Below, in pieces: positions 35,869 through 42,840 of a stretch of DNA of 64,000 bases. The stretch is from Fabrea salina. Taxonomy: Eukaryota > Ciliophora > Heterotrichea > Heterotrichida > Fabreidae. A model generated the notes under the pieces. The model was given only the letters and a program-made list of their open reading frames with translations, made no database searches and was not told where the DNA came from. The number at the start of each line of letters is the position of its first letter. The stretch's first letter is position 1. Position numbers and translations under genes: made by a program. The stretch is taken from assembly GCA_022984795.1 (NCBI GenBank), contig JALIHJ010000004.1, positions 124,001 through 188,000 of the forward strand, given 5' to 3'.

Positions 35869-35936
35869 TTAAATTTTCAAAGTATGAATCATTTAGCATC
35901 AAAAACTTAAACCAAAAGGAAAACCTTTTTATAAAT

Positions 35937-36551
35937 ATGCAAAACTTACAAGGTGGCGGGATAGAAAACAAGCTCATGTCAGAACTAGCTACCCAAATGG
36001 TTATGGAAAAGGCTTTGGAAGACAAAATCACAACCCAACAAGCCCCTGACATCCCAGAAGAACAGGACGAAGATGAAGTTTCCACCTGGCGCAGAAAACG
36101 CATTGAAGAAATGAAAGCCAAACAACAAGAAATACAAGAAAATATTTCCCACAGAGGCCACGGCGAGTACCAAGAAATAACTCAAGACGAGTTTTTGCCT
36201 TCAGTCACCAAAAGCAAAAACGTAGTGTGCCACTTTTACCACGACGACTTCGAAAGGTGCAGAATCATAGACCACCACTTAGGCATCTTAGCTAAGTACC
36301 ACCCTGAAACAAAGTTCATAAAGATAAACGCTGAAAAATCACCTTTCTTTGTCCAAAAACTAGGAATAAAAGTACTACCTACAACAGTGCTGTTTGACGA
36401 CGGAAAAGCAATAGACAGAGTTTTAGGGTTTGAAGGAGTGTCTACCCAAGACGAGTTCCCTACTTCTGCTTTTGCAAAGCGACTTGCCAAAGCCAAAGTC
36501 ATTACACCCAAAAACCAACAAGAAAGTGCTTCTGAGTCTGAGGATGATTAA
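35937..36551 (+). CDS. TXNDC9: TXNDC9 (APACD/phosducin-like thioredoxin-fold protein)
   Basis: The 204-aa protein has a helical head (1-70, MEKALEDKITTQQ and RRKRIEEMKAKQQE) and a thioredoxin fold with NVVCHFYHDDFERCRIIDHH (about 101-120), TKFIKINAEKSPFFVQKLGI and KVLPTTVLFDDGK. The CxxC active site is absent, as is normal for TXNDC9. The family assists CCT/TRiC in folding tubulin and actin and affects ciliogenesis. ATG 35937 lies in a TTTATAAAT context. The frame also extends upstream from a TTG into the divergent kinesin gene, which I regard as not translated. Confidence 0.95.
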   Translation: MQNLQGGGIENKLMSELATQMVMEKALEDKITTQQAPDIPEEQDEDEVSTWRRKRIEEMKAKQQEIQENISHRGHGEYQEITQDEFLPSVTKSKNVVCHFYHDDFERCRIIDHHLGILAKYHPETKFIKINAEKSPFFVQKLGIKVLPTTVLFDDGKAIDRVLGFEGVSTQDEFPTSAFAKRLAKAKVITPKNQQESASESEDD

Positions 36552-36567
36552 TAATTAACTTATAAAG

Positions 36568-37218
36568 ATGAATCAAAAAGCAGCAATTGAAAAGCAAGCA
36601 AACATAAAGTCTGCTTCCAAAAAAGACAGAGGTTTAAAACAGTTTGGAAGGATACTTTTAGGAGTTGCCGCTGCAGGGTGTTTACTCAAACTAGTACTTG
36701 GAGTTTGTTTAGATGAAGAAATTAGAAGCGTTTACGAAACTTTTGAAAAGGACTACTTAGGATCCAGAGTTGTGGTTACAGGACCTAAAGCTTACATGAA
36801 CTATGCTTTGTTGTGGCCTTGGTTGATTAAAGCTTACTCTTTGTACCAAATCACTAGTTCAGGGACTGAGTGGCCCAAGTACAAAACTACAGTTTTCAGA
36901 GACACAGTTGCTACTTTGTTGTTTTACTTAGAGTACTACCTAGTAGTCTTTATTTACCAGCACACCGACAACTTCAAGATTTCAGGGCACTTTTTGGTGT
37001 TGTGCTTCCAAAGCAGTATCCTGATTTCGGAGGAAAGAGTTAGTTACCACTTTTACGGAAACAAGATTGTCCAGATAGCCTGCAGGGTACTTTTGTACAC
37101 TAACCTCTACATACTGTTTTGGACAAGTTTGGTTTTCCACAGTTTAAGCGAAGTAGCACTGGCTTTAGTTATGGGTTATGCTTCTGTTTACGTTTTGCAT
37201 TTCAAGGTTAAGTTTTAA
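36568..37218 (+). CDS. FIT2/FITM-family ER lipid-droplet protein
   Basis: The 216-aa protein has about five to six membrane segments. FIT2 signature regions are present: FKISGHFLVLCFQSSILISE (His141) and WTSLVFHSLSEV (His191), the two histidines required for acyl-CoA diphosphatase activity in human FIT2 (His155 and His214). Spacing is 50 residues rather than 59. FIT proteins act at the ER and are needed for lipid-droplet budding and ER lipid balance. The N-terminus is basic and cytosolic. The call is from residue pattern and order; overall similarity is low. Confidence 0.78.
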   Translation: MNQKAAIEKQANIKSASKKDRGLKQFGRILLGVAAAGCLLKLVLGVCLDEEIRSVYETFEKDYLGSRVVVTGPKAYMNYALLWPWLIKAYSLYQITSSGTEWPKYKTTVFRDTVATLLFYLEYYLVVFIYQHTDNFKISGHFLVLCFQSSILISEERVSYHFYGNKIVQIACRVLLYTNLYILFWTSLVFHSLSEVALALVMGYASVYVLHFKVKF

Positions 37219-37228
37219 GTTATAAGAA

Positions 37229-37966
37229 ATGGTAGAAGTTCCCAAAGAGTTCCTTGTTTTCCGTGACTTCAGCAAACCTCAAACTGAAAAACTGCTTACT
37301 GAACCCTCTAGGGAACTCATTAAAGAAGTTCTAAAGCTAGGTTCAGACGAAAAAGAAGAAATCATGACTGACTTCAATGCCAATAACTTAGAGTTCTGCA
37401 GAAAAGAAAACTTTACTCTTGAAAAAACTTCTTGTTTGTTGTCAATATTTTACTACACTCTGACTCAGTCAATTCAAAACAGAGTGTCCTGCGAAACTTC
37501 TTTTGAACTTTTCAAAAACTTACTGCTCAAGCACTCAGTCCAACGCTCCCCCTACAGCATAGCTGTTTTTACACTTGCAGAAGTTAAGACTCTAACTGAC
37601 TTTGCCCTAACTACTTTGTACGCACACTACTCCCTTTACGAGTTTGCCTTTACTCCGCACTCAGACTTAGTGCTTAAAACAGTAGAGTTGTTTGAAAGTA
37701 GGTTCCCTGCAACTTTGAACTTAGCAGAGGGTGAAGAGGTTTCGCCTGAGTCTATAGAAGCACTCCAAGAGTACATAGTTCACGAAAAAGAAGAAGAACC
37801 AGCCGCCCAAGAACTTCCTCAAGAAGAAGAGGAGTCTGATGACCCCGACGACCCTGTGCAGCAGTACTTAAACAACGAACTCAAGAACTTAAAGACTGAA
37901 ATGGAAGAGCGCATGAAAAAACAAGACGAAGACTTCTTAGCTAAAATAGAAGCTATTAAAAAGTAA
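37229..37966 (+). CDS. CFAP119/CCDC189-like protein
   Basis: The 245-aa protein has a folded central region with SFELFKNLLLKHSVQRSPYS (about 88-107), then IAVFTLAEVKTLTDFAL and LYAHYSLYEFAFTPHSDL. The order 'F..LLL.HSVQRPP.SI..F....V...T.....T...HY.LY..AFTP' is my recollection of CFAP119 (CCDC189/FAP119), a radial-spoke-associated or axonemal protein needed for sperm motility. The tail is an acidic stretch followed by a coiled coil (residues 205-245). Database confirmation is desirable. It converges on the tetraspanin-like gene with four bases between the stops. Confidence 0.6.
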   Translation: MVEVPKEFLVFRDFSKPQTEKLLTEPSRELIKEVLKLGSDEKEEIMTDFNANNLEFCRKENFTLEKTSCLLSIFYYTLTQSIQNRVSCETSFELFKNLLLKHSVQRSPYSIAVFTLAEVKTLTDFALTTLYAHYSLYEFAFTPHSDLVLKTVELFESRFPATLNLAEGEEVSPESIEALQEYIVHEKEEEPAAQELPQEEEESDDPDDPVQQYLNNELKNLKTEMEERMKKQDEDFLAKIEAIKK

Positions 37967-37970
37967 AAGA

Positions 37971-38735
37971 TTAGTTACTAGAAAGCTGGCTTATGAAGGA
38001 AGACTCTTGGCGGGAAATGTAGTCCCTTCTAGTAGTTATGTCTTCTGGGTAAAACGAAAAAAACCTTTTTTGCTGTAAGGGTGCCTGGGGGACCACTGGC
38101 ATTTCTTTTAGTTTCAAGTAACACATCAGTAAAAATACCCCCAGTTTCACAACTCCAAACACCACTACACTTATAAGCAAACCCCTGGTTTCAGTTCCAA
38201 GTTCACTTAAGTAAGTGGTAAGTGTTTCTAGGCAACTTTTTTCGTCACAGGTGGTTTTGCAAGAAGCACTTTCCAGTATATTCAGTAGTCTTTTTGTGTC
38301 TTCTGGGCATTTCTGGCACTCTTGGGACTTAATTGCGTAAGCTACACCCAAAACAGACAAAACTTCACTGCACTCCCCTGAAAATTCTTGTTCTAACTCT
38401 CTTAAGTACCCAGAAAATTCCACTGTGTAGTATATGTGGGAAACCACCATACCAATTAAACCCAAAACAGTTGCTACACAGGTAACTTTCCACCAAGTTT
38501 TTTCATAACTGAACTTGTGAATGAAACTACAAATAAACAAAGCCAACAACTCCAAAGGCAAACAAAGAAAGGCCAAAACAATTAAAGTAACTCCAAATAA
38601 GTTGGACGAAGAGCTTGAAACTACTCTAAGTCCCACCACAAGCAACATAAGATCAAAAGAAACCACTAGTGAACTCAAAACACCACCTGCAATCTGAGGT
38701 AGAGTAAGGGTAATCTTTATATTCCAAAGTTTCAT
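37971..38735 (-). CDS. Tetraspanin-like four-helix membrane protein
   Basis: The 254-aa protein has membrane helices at about 14-40, 46-77, 83-107 and 185-212. Between helices 3 and 4 lies a loop of about 75 residues with eight cysteines (ECQKCPEDT, CKTTCDEKSC), which gives the tetraspanin topology of a small first loop and a large cysteine-containing second loop. The canonical CCG motif is absent, so it is called tetraspanin-like only. The C-terminal tail (EDITTRRDYISRQESS) may carry sorting signals. I start at ATG 38735; the more upstream ATG at 38768 overlaps the thymidylate kinase stop and adds only 11 residues. Confidence 0.65.
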   Translation of the reverse strand: MKLWNIKITLTLPQIAGGVLSSLVVSFDLMLLVVGLRVVSSSSSNLFGVTLIVLAFLCLPLELLALFICSFIHKFSYEKTWWKVTCVATVLGLIGMVVSHIYYTVEFSGYLRELEQEFSGECSEVLSVLGVAYAIKSQECQKCPEDTKRLLNILESASCKTTCDEKSCLETLTTYLSELGTETRGLLISVVVFGVVKLGVFLLMCYLKLKEMPVVPQAPLQQKRFFSFYPEDITTRRDYISRQESSFISQLSSN

Positions 38736-38761
38736 AGGATTTATTAAATCAATTAAGATAC

Positions 38762-39361
38762 TTACCATAGAGTAGATAATTTCTCCCCCAGTCTCAAAGA
38801 TTCCACTGCATCAAACACTTGGTCTGAAACTACGTTTATATCCTGGTTCGCATCTATTTCCTTTACATACGGAAGACTCTCAAAGAGTTCTTTGTACTTT
38901 TCAGCAATTCTAGCTTGGAACTCTACTTTTTCGTACCTTTCTTCTCCGTAGTTAGCTCTAAGCCTTACTTTCTCTGGGTCGACTTTGAAGTAAAGCACTA
39001 AGTCTGGACAAGGGAGCCCGGTTTCAGATGTTTTGCACCAGTGTAAGTCCAAGCCCTTAGCAGCTGAGTAAACTACCCCTGAAAAACTATACCGGTCACA
39101 CACAACGTTAGTTCCACTGTACACAGCAGATTTGATTTTACTAGAAAACTCCCACCTGTTGGCAGTAAACAGCAAGTGGATGGCGTGATCATCAAGTTCA
39201 ATGCCTGAACGCAAGTAGTTGTCAATAATCTGTCCAGTAGGAGACTCTCTGTTTGGAAAAGCGTGCAAAACAGAGTTAGGTAGTTTCTCAAGCAGGTTCC
39301 TAGCTTGAGTGCTTTTACCCGAACGGTCAACCCCTTCTAAAACAATAAAAGCACCTCTCAT
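38762..39361 (-). CDS. Thymidylate kinase (dTMP kinase)
   Basis: The 199-aa protein shows the P-loop GVDRSGKST (10-18), the DR(Y/H) motif CDRYSFSGVVYSAAKGL and the base-binding SETGLPCPDLVLYF. It phosphorylates dTMP to dTDP in DNA-precursor synthesis. Size and motif order match eukaryotic TMPK (human DTYMK, 212 aa). The LID region is short, as in the eukaryotic type I enzyme, with the catalytic Arg supplied by the P-loop (Arg13). It is divergent from TIM44; 15 bases separate their ATGs, so both share promoter sequence. Confidence 0.96.
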   Translation of the reverse strand: MRGAFIVLEGVDRSGKSTQARNLLEKLPNSVLHAFPNRESPTGQIIDNYLRSGIELDDHAIHLLFTANRWEFSSKIKSAVYSGTNVVCDRYSFSGVVYSAAKGLDLHWCKTSETGLPCPDLVLYFKVDPEKVRLRANYGEERYEKVEFQARIAEKYKELFESLPYVKEIDANQDINVVSDQVFDAVESLRLGEKLSTLW

Positions 39362-39376
39362 AATTTAGGGATAAAA

Positions 39377-40858
39377 ATGCTCAGGAAGGTTCTTAACAAA
39401 AGGCTTTGTCCTGTCAGGTACTTTTCTAAAGACACAGACCATCTAAAGAAGCAGTTCCAACAAATGACTAAGGAACACCAACAGAGACTTAAAGAACAGT
39501 CACAAACTTCTGAGGAAGAGATTAAAGCAAAAGACCAAACCAAGGTAACTGAAGAGCTTAAGTCCAAGTTCAAAGGCCTCCAAGGCGATCTTTCCAAACA
39601 AAGCGGAGAGGCCAAGTCTGCTTACGAACAGTGGAAAGAGTCCTATAAAAACTTCTCGATGCCCAAATTTTCAATGCCTAATATCAGCAGCTGGAAAAAG
39701 TCTTACGAGTCAAAGAAAGAGCCTAAAGAGACCCAAGAAGGCCCAAAAGAAGAACCTAGTGTCTCAGAAACTAGCACTTCAGAAAACACCTCAAAAGTTG
39801 ACCCTTCAGAAACCGATACCCCGGAAACTGAGTCTTCAGAAACCCAACAAAAAGAAGCCAAACCCACCTGGAGTGAAACTTACCCAAAGTTTTCGCCTGT
39901 TTTTAACTTTACACACAAAGCAAGCAGCTACGTAGTTGAGTCACTTAAAGAAACATTCCCTACAAGCGAATACAAAATGCAAAAACTCATCAAGATCCAG
40001 GAAAAGATCAAGAAAGACAAAGAAATCCTAGAAAAGATGGAACGAGGAGAAGAACTAGGTGAAGACGAACAAATACCTGAGTGGAAAAAAGGAGCCTTAG
40101 AAGTAGTTCCGGAAAAACTGTCAAGATGGCAGCGAGTTAAAAGAAGAGTCCAAGAGTCCTCCTTTGGGTCTTCTTTTTCTTCGAGATTCAGAACTGTCAC
40201 TGAACACGAGTCCTACAAAAAAGCCCAAGAAAACTGGAGTGGATTCAAAGAAGGCGTCAGCAACGTAAAAGAAAACATCAAAGAAGAACTAGACAGTTCT
40301 GAAAACAAAGTTTACCACAAAAGCAAAGAATACATTACTGAAGCCATGATGGAAACAGACACTGCTAAGGCCGTAAAGATCATGAGGATGTACGACCCTG
40401 AATTCGACATTTACGCTTTAGAGTCAGAACTAGAATACATCTTACCCATATTTTATTCAAGGTACTTATCTGACGACCTCGACTACATCAAAAAGGCTTG
40501 TGAGGGCCAGGCGCTGAAGTACTTCAGTGAGAAGATAAAAGAAAGAGTCCAAAATGGAGAAACCAGAATAATCAGAACTCCTTTAGAAGTAACTAGGCCT
40601 AGCTTTTTGGGCGTCAACTTAGACGACAAAACAAACCCTAAGTTTTCTTACGGACTAAGTATCAACGAACGAATAGATACCTTCAAAAAGGACGAAGACG
40701 TTAAAGACTTCACTAGAGGCAAATTCAAGAAAAGCACCTCACGCGCAAACTACTTTTTGACCGTAACAAGAAACACTGACACTGACTGGATTGAGTTAGG
40801 CTATCCTTGGAAGATTTCAGTGTTTTACGCTAGCGACCGCAAAATACATCTAACTTAG
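39377..40858 (+). CDS. TIM44: TIM44, import motor scaffold of the mitochondrial inner membrane
   Basis: The 493-aa protein opens with a clear targeting sequence, MLRKVLNKRLCPVRYFSKD. A long charged region follows, with EEIKAKDQTKVTEELKSK, a Ser/Glu/Thr-rich stretch (about 110-160) and a basic helix ERLS-type segment WQRVKRRVQESSFGSS (about 251-266). The Tim44 C-terminal domain is at about 310-490 (ETDTAKAVKIMRMYDPEFDI, ending DWIELGYPWKISVFYASD). The domain recruits mtHsp70 to the TIM23 channel and contacts cardiolipin. The acidic linker is longer than in yeast or human proteins (431-452 aa), which explains the size. Confidence 0.9.
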   Translation: MLRKVLNKRLCPVRYFSKDTDHLKKQFQQMTKEHQQRLKEQSQTSEEEIKAKDQTKVTEELKSKFKGLQGDLSKQSGEAKSAYEQWKESYKNFSMPKFSMPNISSWKKSYESKKEPKETQEGPKEEPSVSETSTSENTSKVDPSETDTPETESSETQQKEAKPTWSETYPKFSPVFNFTHKASSYVVESLKETFPTSEYKMQKLIKIQEKIKKDKEILEKMERGEELGEDEQIPEWKKGALEVVPEKLSRWQRVKRRVQESSFGSSFSSRFRTVTEHESYKKAQENWSGFKEGVSNVKENIKEELDSSENKVYHKSKEYITEAMMETDTAKAVKIMRMYDPEFDIYALESELEYILPIFYSRYLSDDLDYIKKACEGQALKYFSEKIKERVQNGETRIIRTPLEVTRPSFLGVNLDDKTNPKFSYGLSINERIDTFKKDEDVKDFTRGKFKKSTSRANYFLTVTRNTDTDWIELGYPWKISVFYASDRKIHLT

Positions 40859-40866
40859 TGTTTAAT

Positions 40867-42390
40867 TTACAAAAACTTAAAATCTTTAATGTGCCACTGA
40901 CCCAGTTTTTTGTGTGTGATTCCTAAAGTTTGCAAGAACTCCAAAAACTCTTCTTCTTCACAGTCAAGTTTGGGTTGGAAGCGTGATTTTTGTTCTAAAC
41001 TAAGTAGTAGTTTTTGCACTGAATTCATGCAATCATTGTAAGAAAGTTTTTTCTTCTTTGGAACAGGACGAAGTGGTTTGCTTGTCTTTTGAGGAGCTAA
41101 ACAAGGGGACTTTTCTAGCTTTGGCAAGTTAACGGACTTGTAAGCCAAACTAAGTTTTTCAGAGGGTTCTTTGGAGTACTTGTTCAAAAGGTTTTTAGTT
41201 GCAGAGTAAGTAGTGGAGAGTTTCACGCACGAAAACAAAAGGTTGTACCTAGCAGTTATCAAACTCTGACCAAACTCAGAAACCCACTTTGCGAAGACTG
41301 CGAGTTTGTAAGCTTTAGAAAGTTTGCTGTTGTCTTCTTGTGAAAATTCAGGAGTTTCTGTTGAGTCTTCTTTGTTTGAAATGAACTTTTCCATTTGGCT
41401 GATGTTTTCTAAGGTGTTTTCATGGACAGTTTGGCTTTTGAACTTTTTCCTGCCTATGTTTTGTTGTGAAACTATAGACTTGAGTCTTTTGGACTTAATG
41501 CGGTTTCCTGAAGTTGAGAGTTTTCTGGGCGGTACAGTAATTGGTTTTCTGTTTGTTGGGTTGAGTAAAGCTGGGTAGTTTTGAACTAAGGGGTCGTTTT
41601 CATTAACTTCAGGAAGACTCAAAAGAACTTTGTAAATAACTTTGTTGCCCAAAAGTAAGTCTTTAAGGTTCTTTTTGTCCTGGTCTATGCAGGAATAGTC
41701 GTCCCCTAGGTACTCTACTTCGTTTTCGTCTGACTTCATCAAAACAATCCTAAAGCACATTTGTCTTAAGAGCTTGACTGTTTGGAGTTTCCAAATAATT
41801 CTAAGTACTGTTTTTTTGTCCAAGACCCACTGTGCCTGAGGTTCGAGTTCGTTGCGAATCATTTCCTTCATTTCAAACACCGAAGTAACATTTACTTCTT
41901 TGAGCTTCGCAAGTATGAAAAGAGCTCTTTCGTAGGTTTGGTGAGTCACTCTTTGTCTTTTGGCATTTTTTTGAGTTAAGTTAAGGCGCATAGCGTTCTC
42001 TACTTGAGGTCCAAGTTCTGCTTCGATGGGCTGCAGATAAGGGTTGAGTTGTGGAGTTTCTTCTACTTTAGGCAGAATCTGGTACTTGTGCACAAAAACC
42101 CTTCCGTACCTGTGGGCAGTCACTGAAAGGTCTTTGTACTTGTACACCATTTCCTGGAGGATTTTAGCACATGTTTTAGTGTTGAGGCACAGAACTTGAG
42201 AAATGTCGTGCACTGTTTGTGGTTCTGAGGACTTTGAAAGCACACAGAGGATTTGTTGTTTGAGTGGTTGGCCTACAAGTATTTGGCTGCTTTCTTTTAA
42301 AAACTGCATTTTGGCTTTAGCGCCTGAAAGGGTTGCTTGGCCTTGAGGGAAGAAGCGCTCGGATTTAGGTCGATTCTCGCTGTCATCCAT
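40867..42390 (-). CDS. TFIIIC largest-subunit-like (GTF3C1) winged-helix protein
   Basis: The 507-aa protein contains two winged-helix-like regions. Residues 38-100 (GQPLKQQILCVLSKSSEPQT; then a recognition helix and the wing VTAHRYGRVFVHKYQI) resemble the B-block-binding WH of TFIIIC. Residues 145-215 (RALFILAKLKEVNVTSVFEM, then DKKTVLRIIWKLQTVKLLRQ) resemble the extended WH that follows in GTF3C1/tau138. TFIIIC recruits Pol III to tRNA genes. The rest is basic and disordered. At 507 aa it is far shorter than GTF3C1 (about 2100 aa), so it may be a reduced or paralogous subunit. The in-frame upstream extension from a non-ATG codon is ignored. Confidence 0.55.
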   Translation of the reverse strand: MDDSENRPKSERFFPQGQATLSGAKAKMQFLKESSQILVGQPLKQQILCVLSKSSEPQTVHDISQVLCLNTKTCAKILQEMVYKYKDLSVTAHRYGRVFVHKYQILPKVEETPQLNPYLQPIEAELGPQVENAMRLNLTQKNAKRQRVTHQTYERALFILAKLKEVNVTSVFEMKEMIRNELEPQAQWVLDKKTVLRIIWKLQTVKLLRQMCFRIVLMKSDENEVEYLGDDYSCIDQDKKNLKDLLLGNKVIYKVLLSLPEVNENDPLVQNYPALLNPTNRKPITVPPRKLSTSGNRIKSKRLKSIVSQQNIGRKKFKSQTVHENTLENISQMEKFISNKEDSTETPEFSQEDNSKLSKAYKLAVFAKWVSEFGQSLITARYNLLFSCVKLSTTYSATKNLLNKYSKEPSEKLSLAYKSVNLPKLEKSPCLAPQKTSKPLRPVPKKKKLSYNDCMNSVQKLLLSLEQKSRFQPKLDCEEEEFLEFLQTLGITHKKLGQWHIKDFKFL

Positions 42391-42407
42391 TTTTATAATC
42401 GTACAAG

Positions 42408-42806
42408 ATGGTCTCAAAAGAGTCAATTCTGGAGTTTAAAGACAAAGCAGAAAAGGAATTTAACCAAAACTACAAGATCTTTTGCGAAGTAGCTAGTAAA
42501 AAGTACTCCGGAATTAAATATACTCTGGATAGAGTGACTTGCTTGCTTGTGAAGCATGTACAAGGAGGGGCTAAAGAAGTCCACAAACTCCACCAAGCCA
42601 ACGTTAAGCCGCTGCTGGATCAGCACAAAGAATACCTGTCGAAAGTAAACATTGAGTGGAGAGTGGCAGGACTGCTAGTGTCAAGCTCTATGATCTTTTT
42701 ATACTCAAGAGGCATAAGGCCTCGGTTTAGAAAAACTTTGTTTTGGGGAACTTCCTACACCTTTTTGGTTTGTCCTGAACTTTTGAACCCTTTTAAGTCC
42801 CTTTAA
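42408..42806 (+). CDS. Small membrane protein, 132 aa, possibly mitochondrial
   Basis: No firm family. Residues 1-80 form an amphipathic helical region (KAEKEFNQNYKIFCEVASKK). Two hydrophobic segments follow, VAGLLVSSSMIFLYS (about 86-100) and LFWGTSYTFLVCPEL (about 110-124), separated by the basic RGIRPRFRKT. The shape (soluble helices, two close membrane segments, a proline-containing end) vaguely recalls apolipoprotein O-type MICOS subunits (MIC26/27), but no residue signature proves it. It is divergent from the TFIIIC-like gene with 17 bases between ATGs. Confidence 0.55.
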   Translation: MVSKESILEFKDKAEKEFNQNYKIFCEVASKKYSGIKYTLDRVTCLLVKHVQGGAKEVHKLHQANVKPLLDQHKEYLSKVNIEWRVAGLLVSSSMIFLYSRGIRPRFRKTLFWGTSYTFLVCPELLNPFKSL

Positions 42807-42840
42807 GTCCCTTAAGTCTAAGTAAACACTTTAAATAAAT

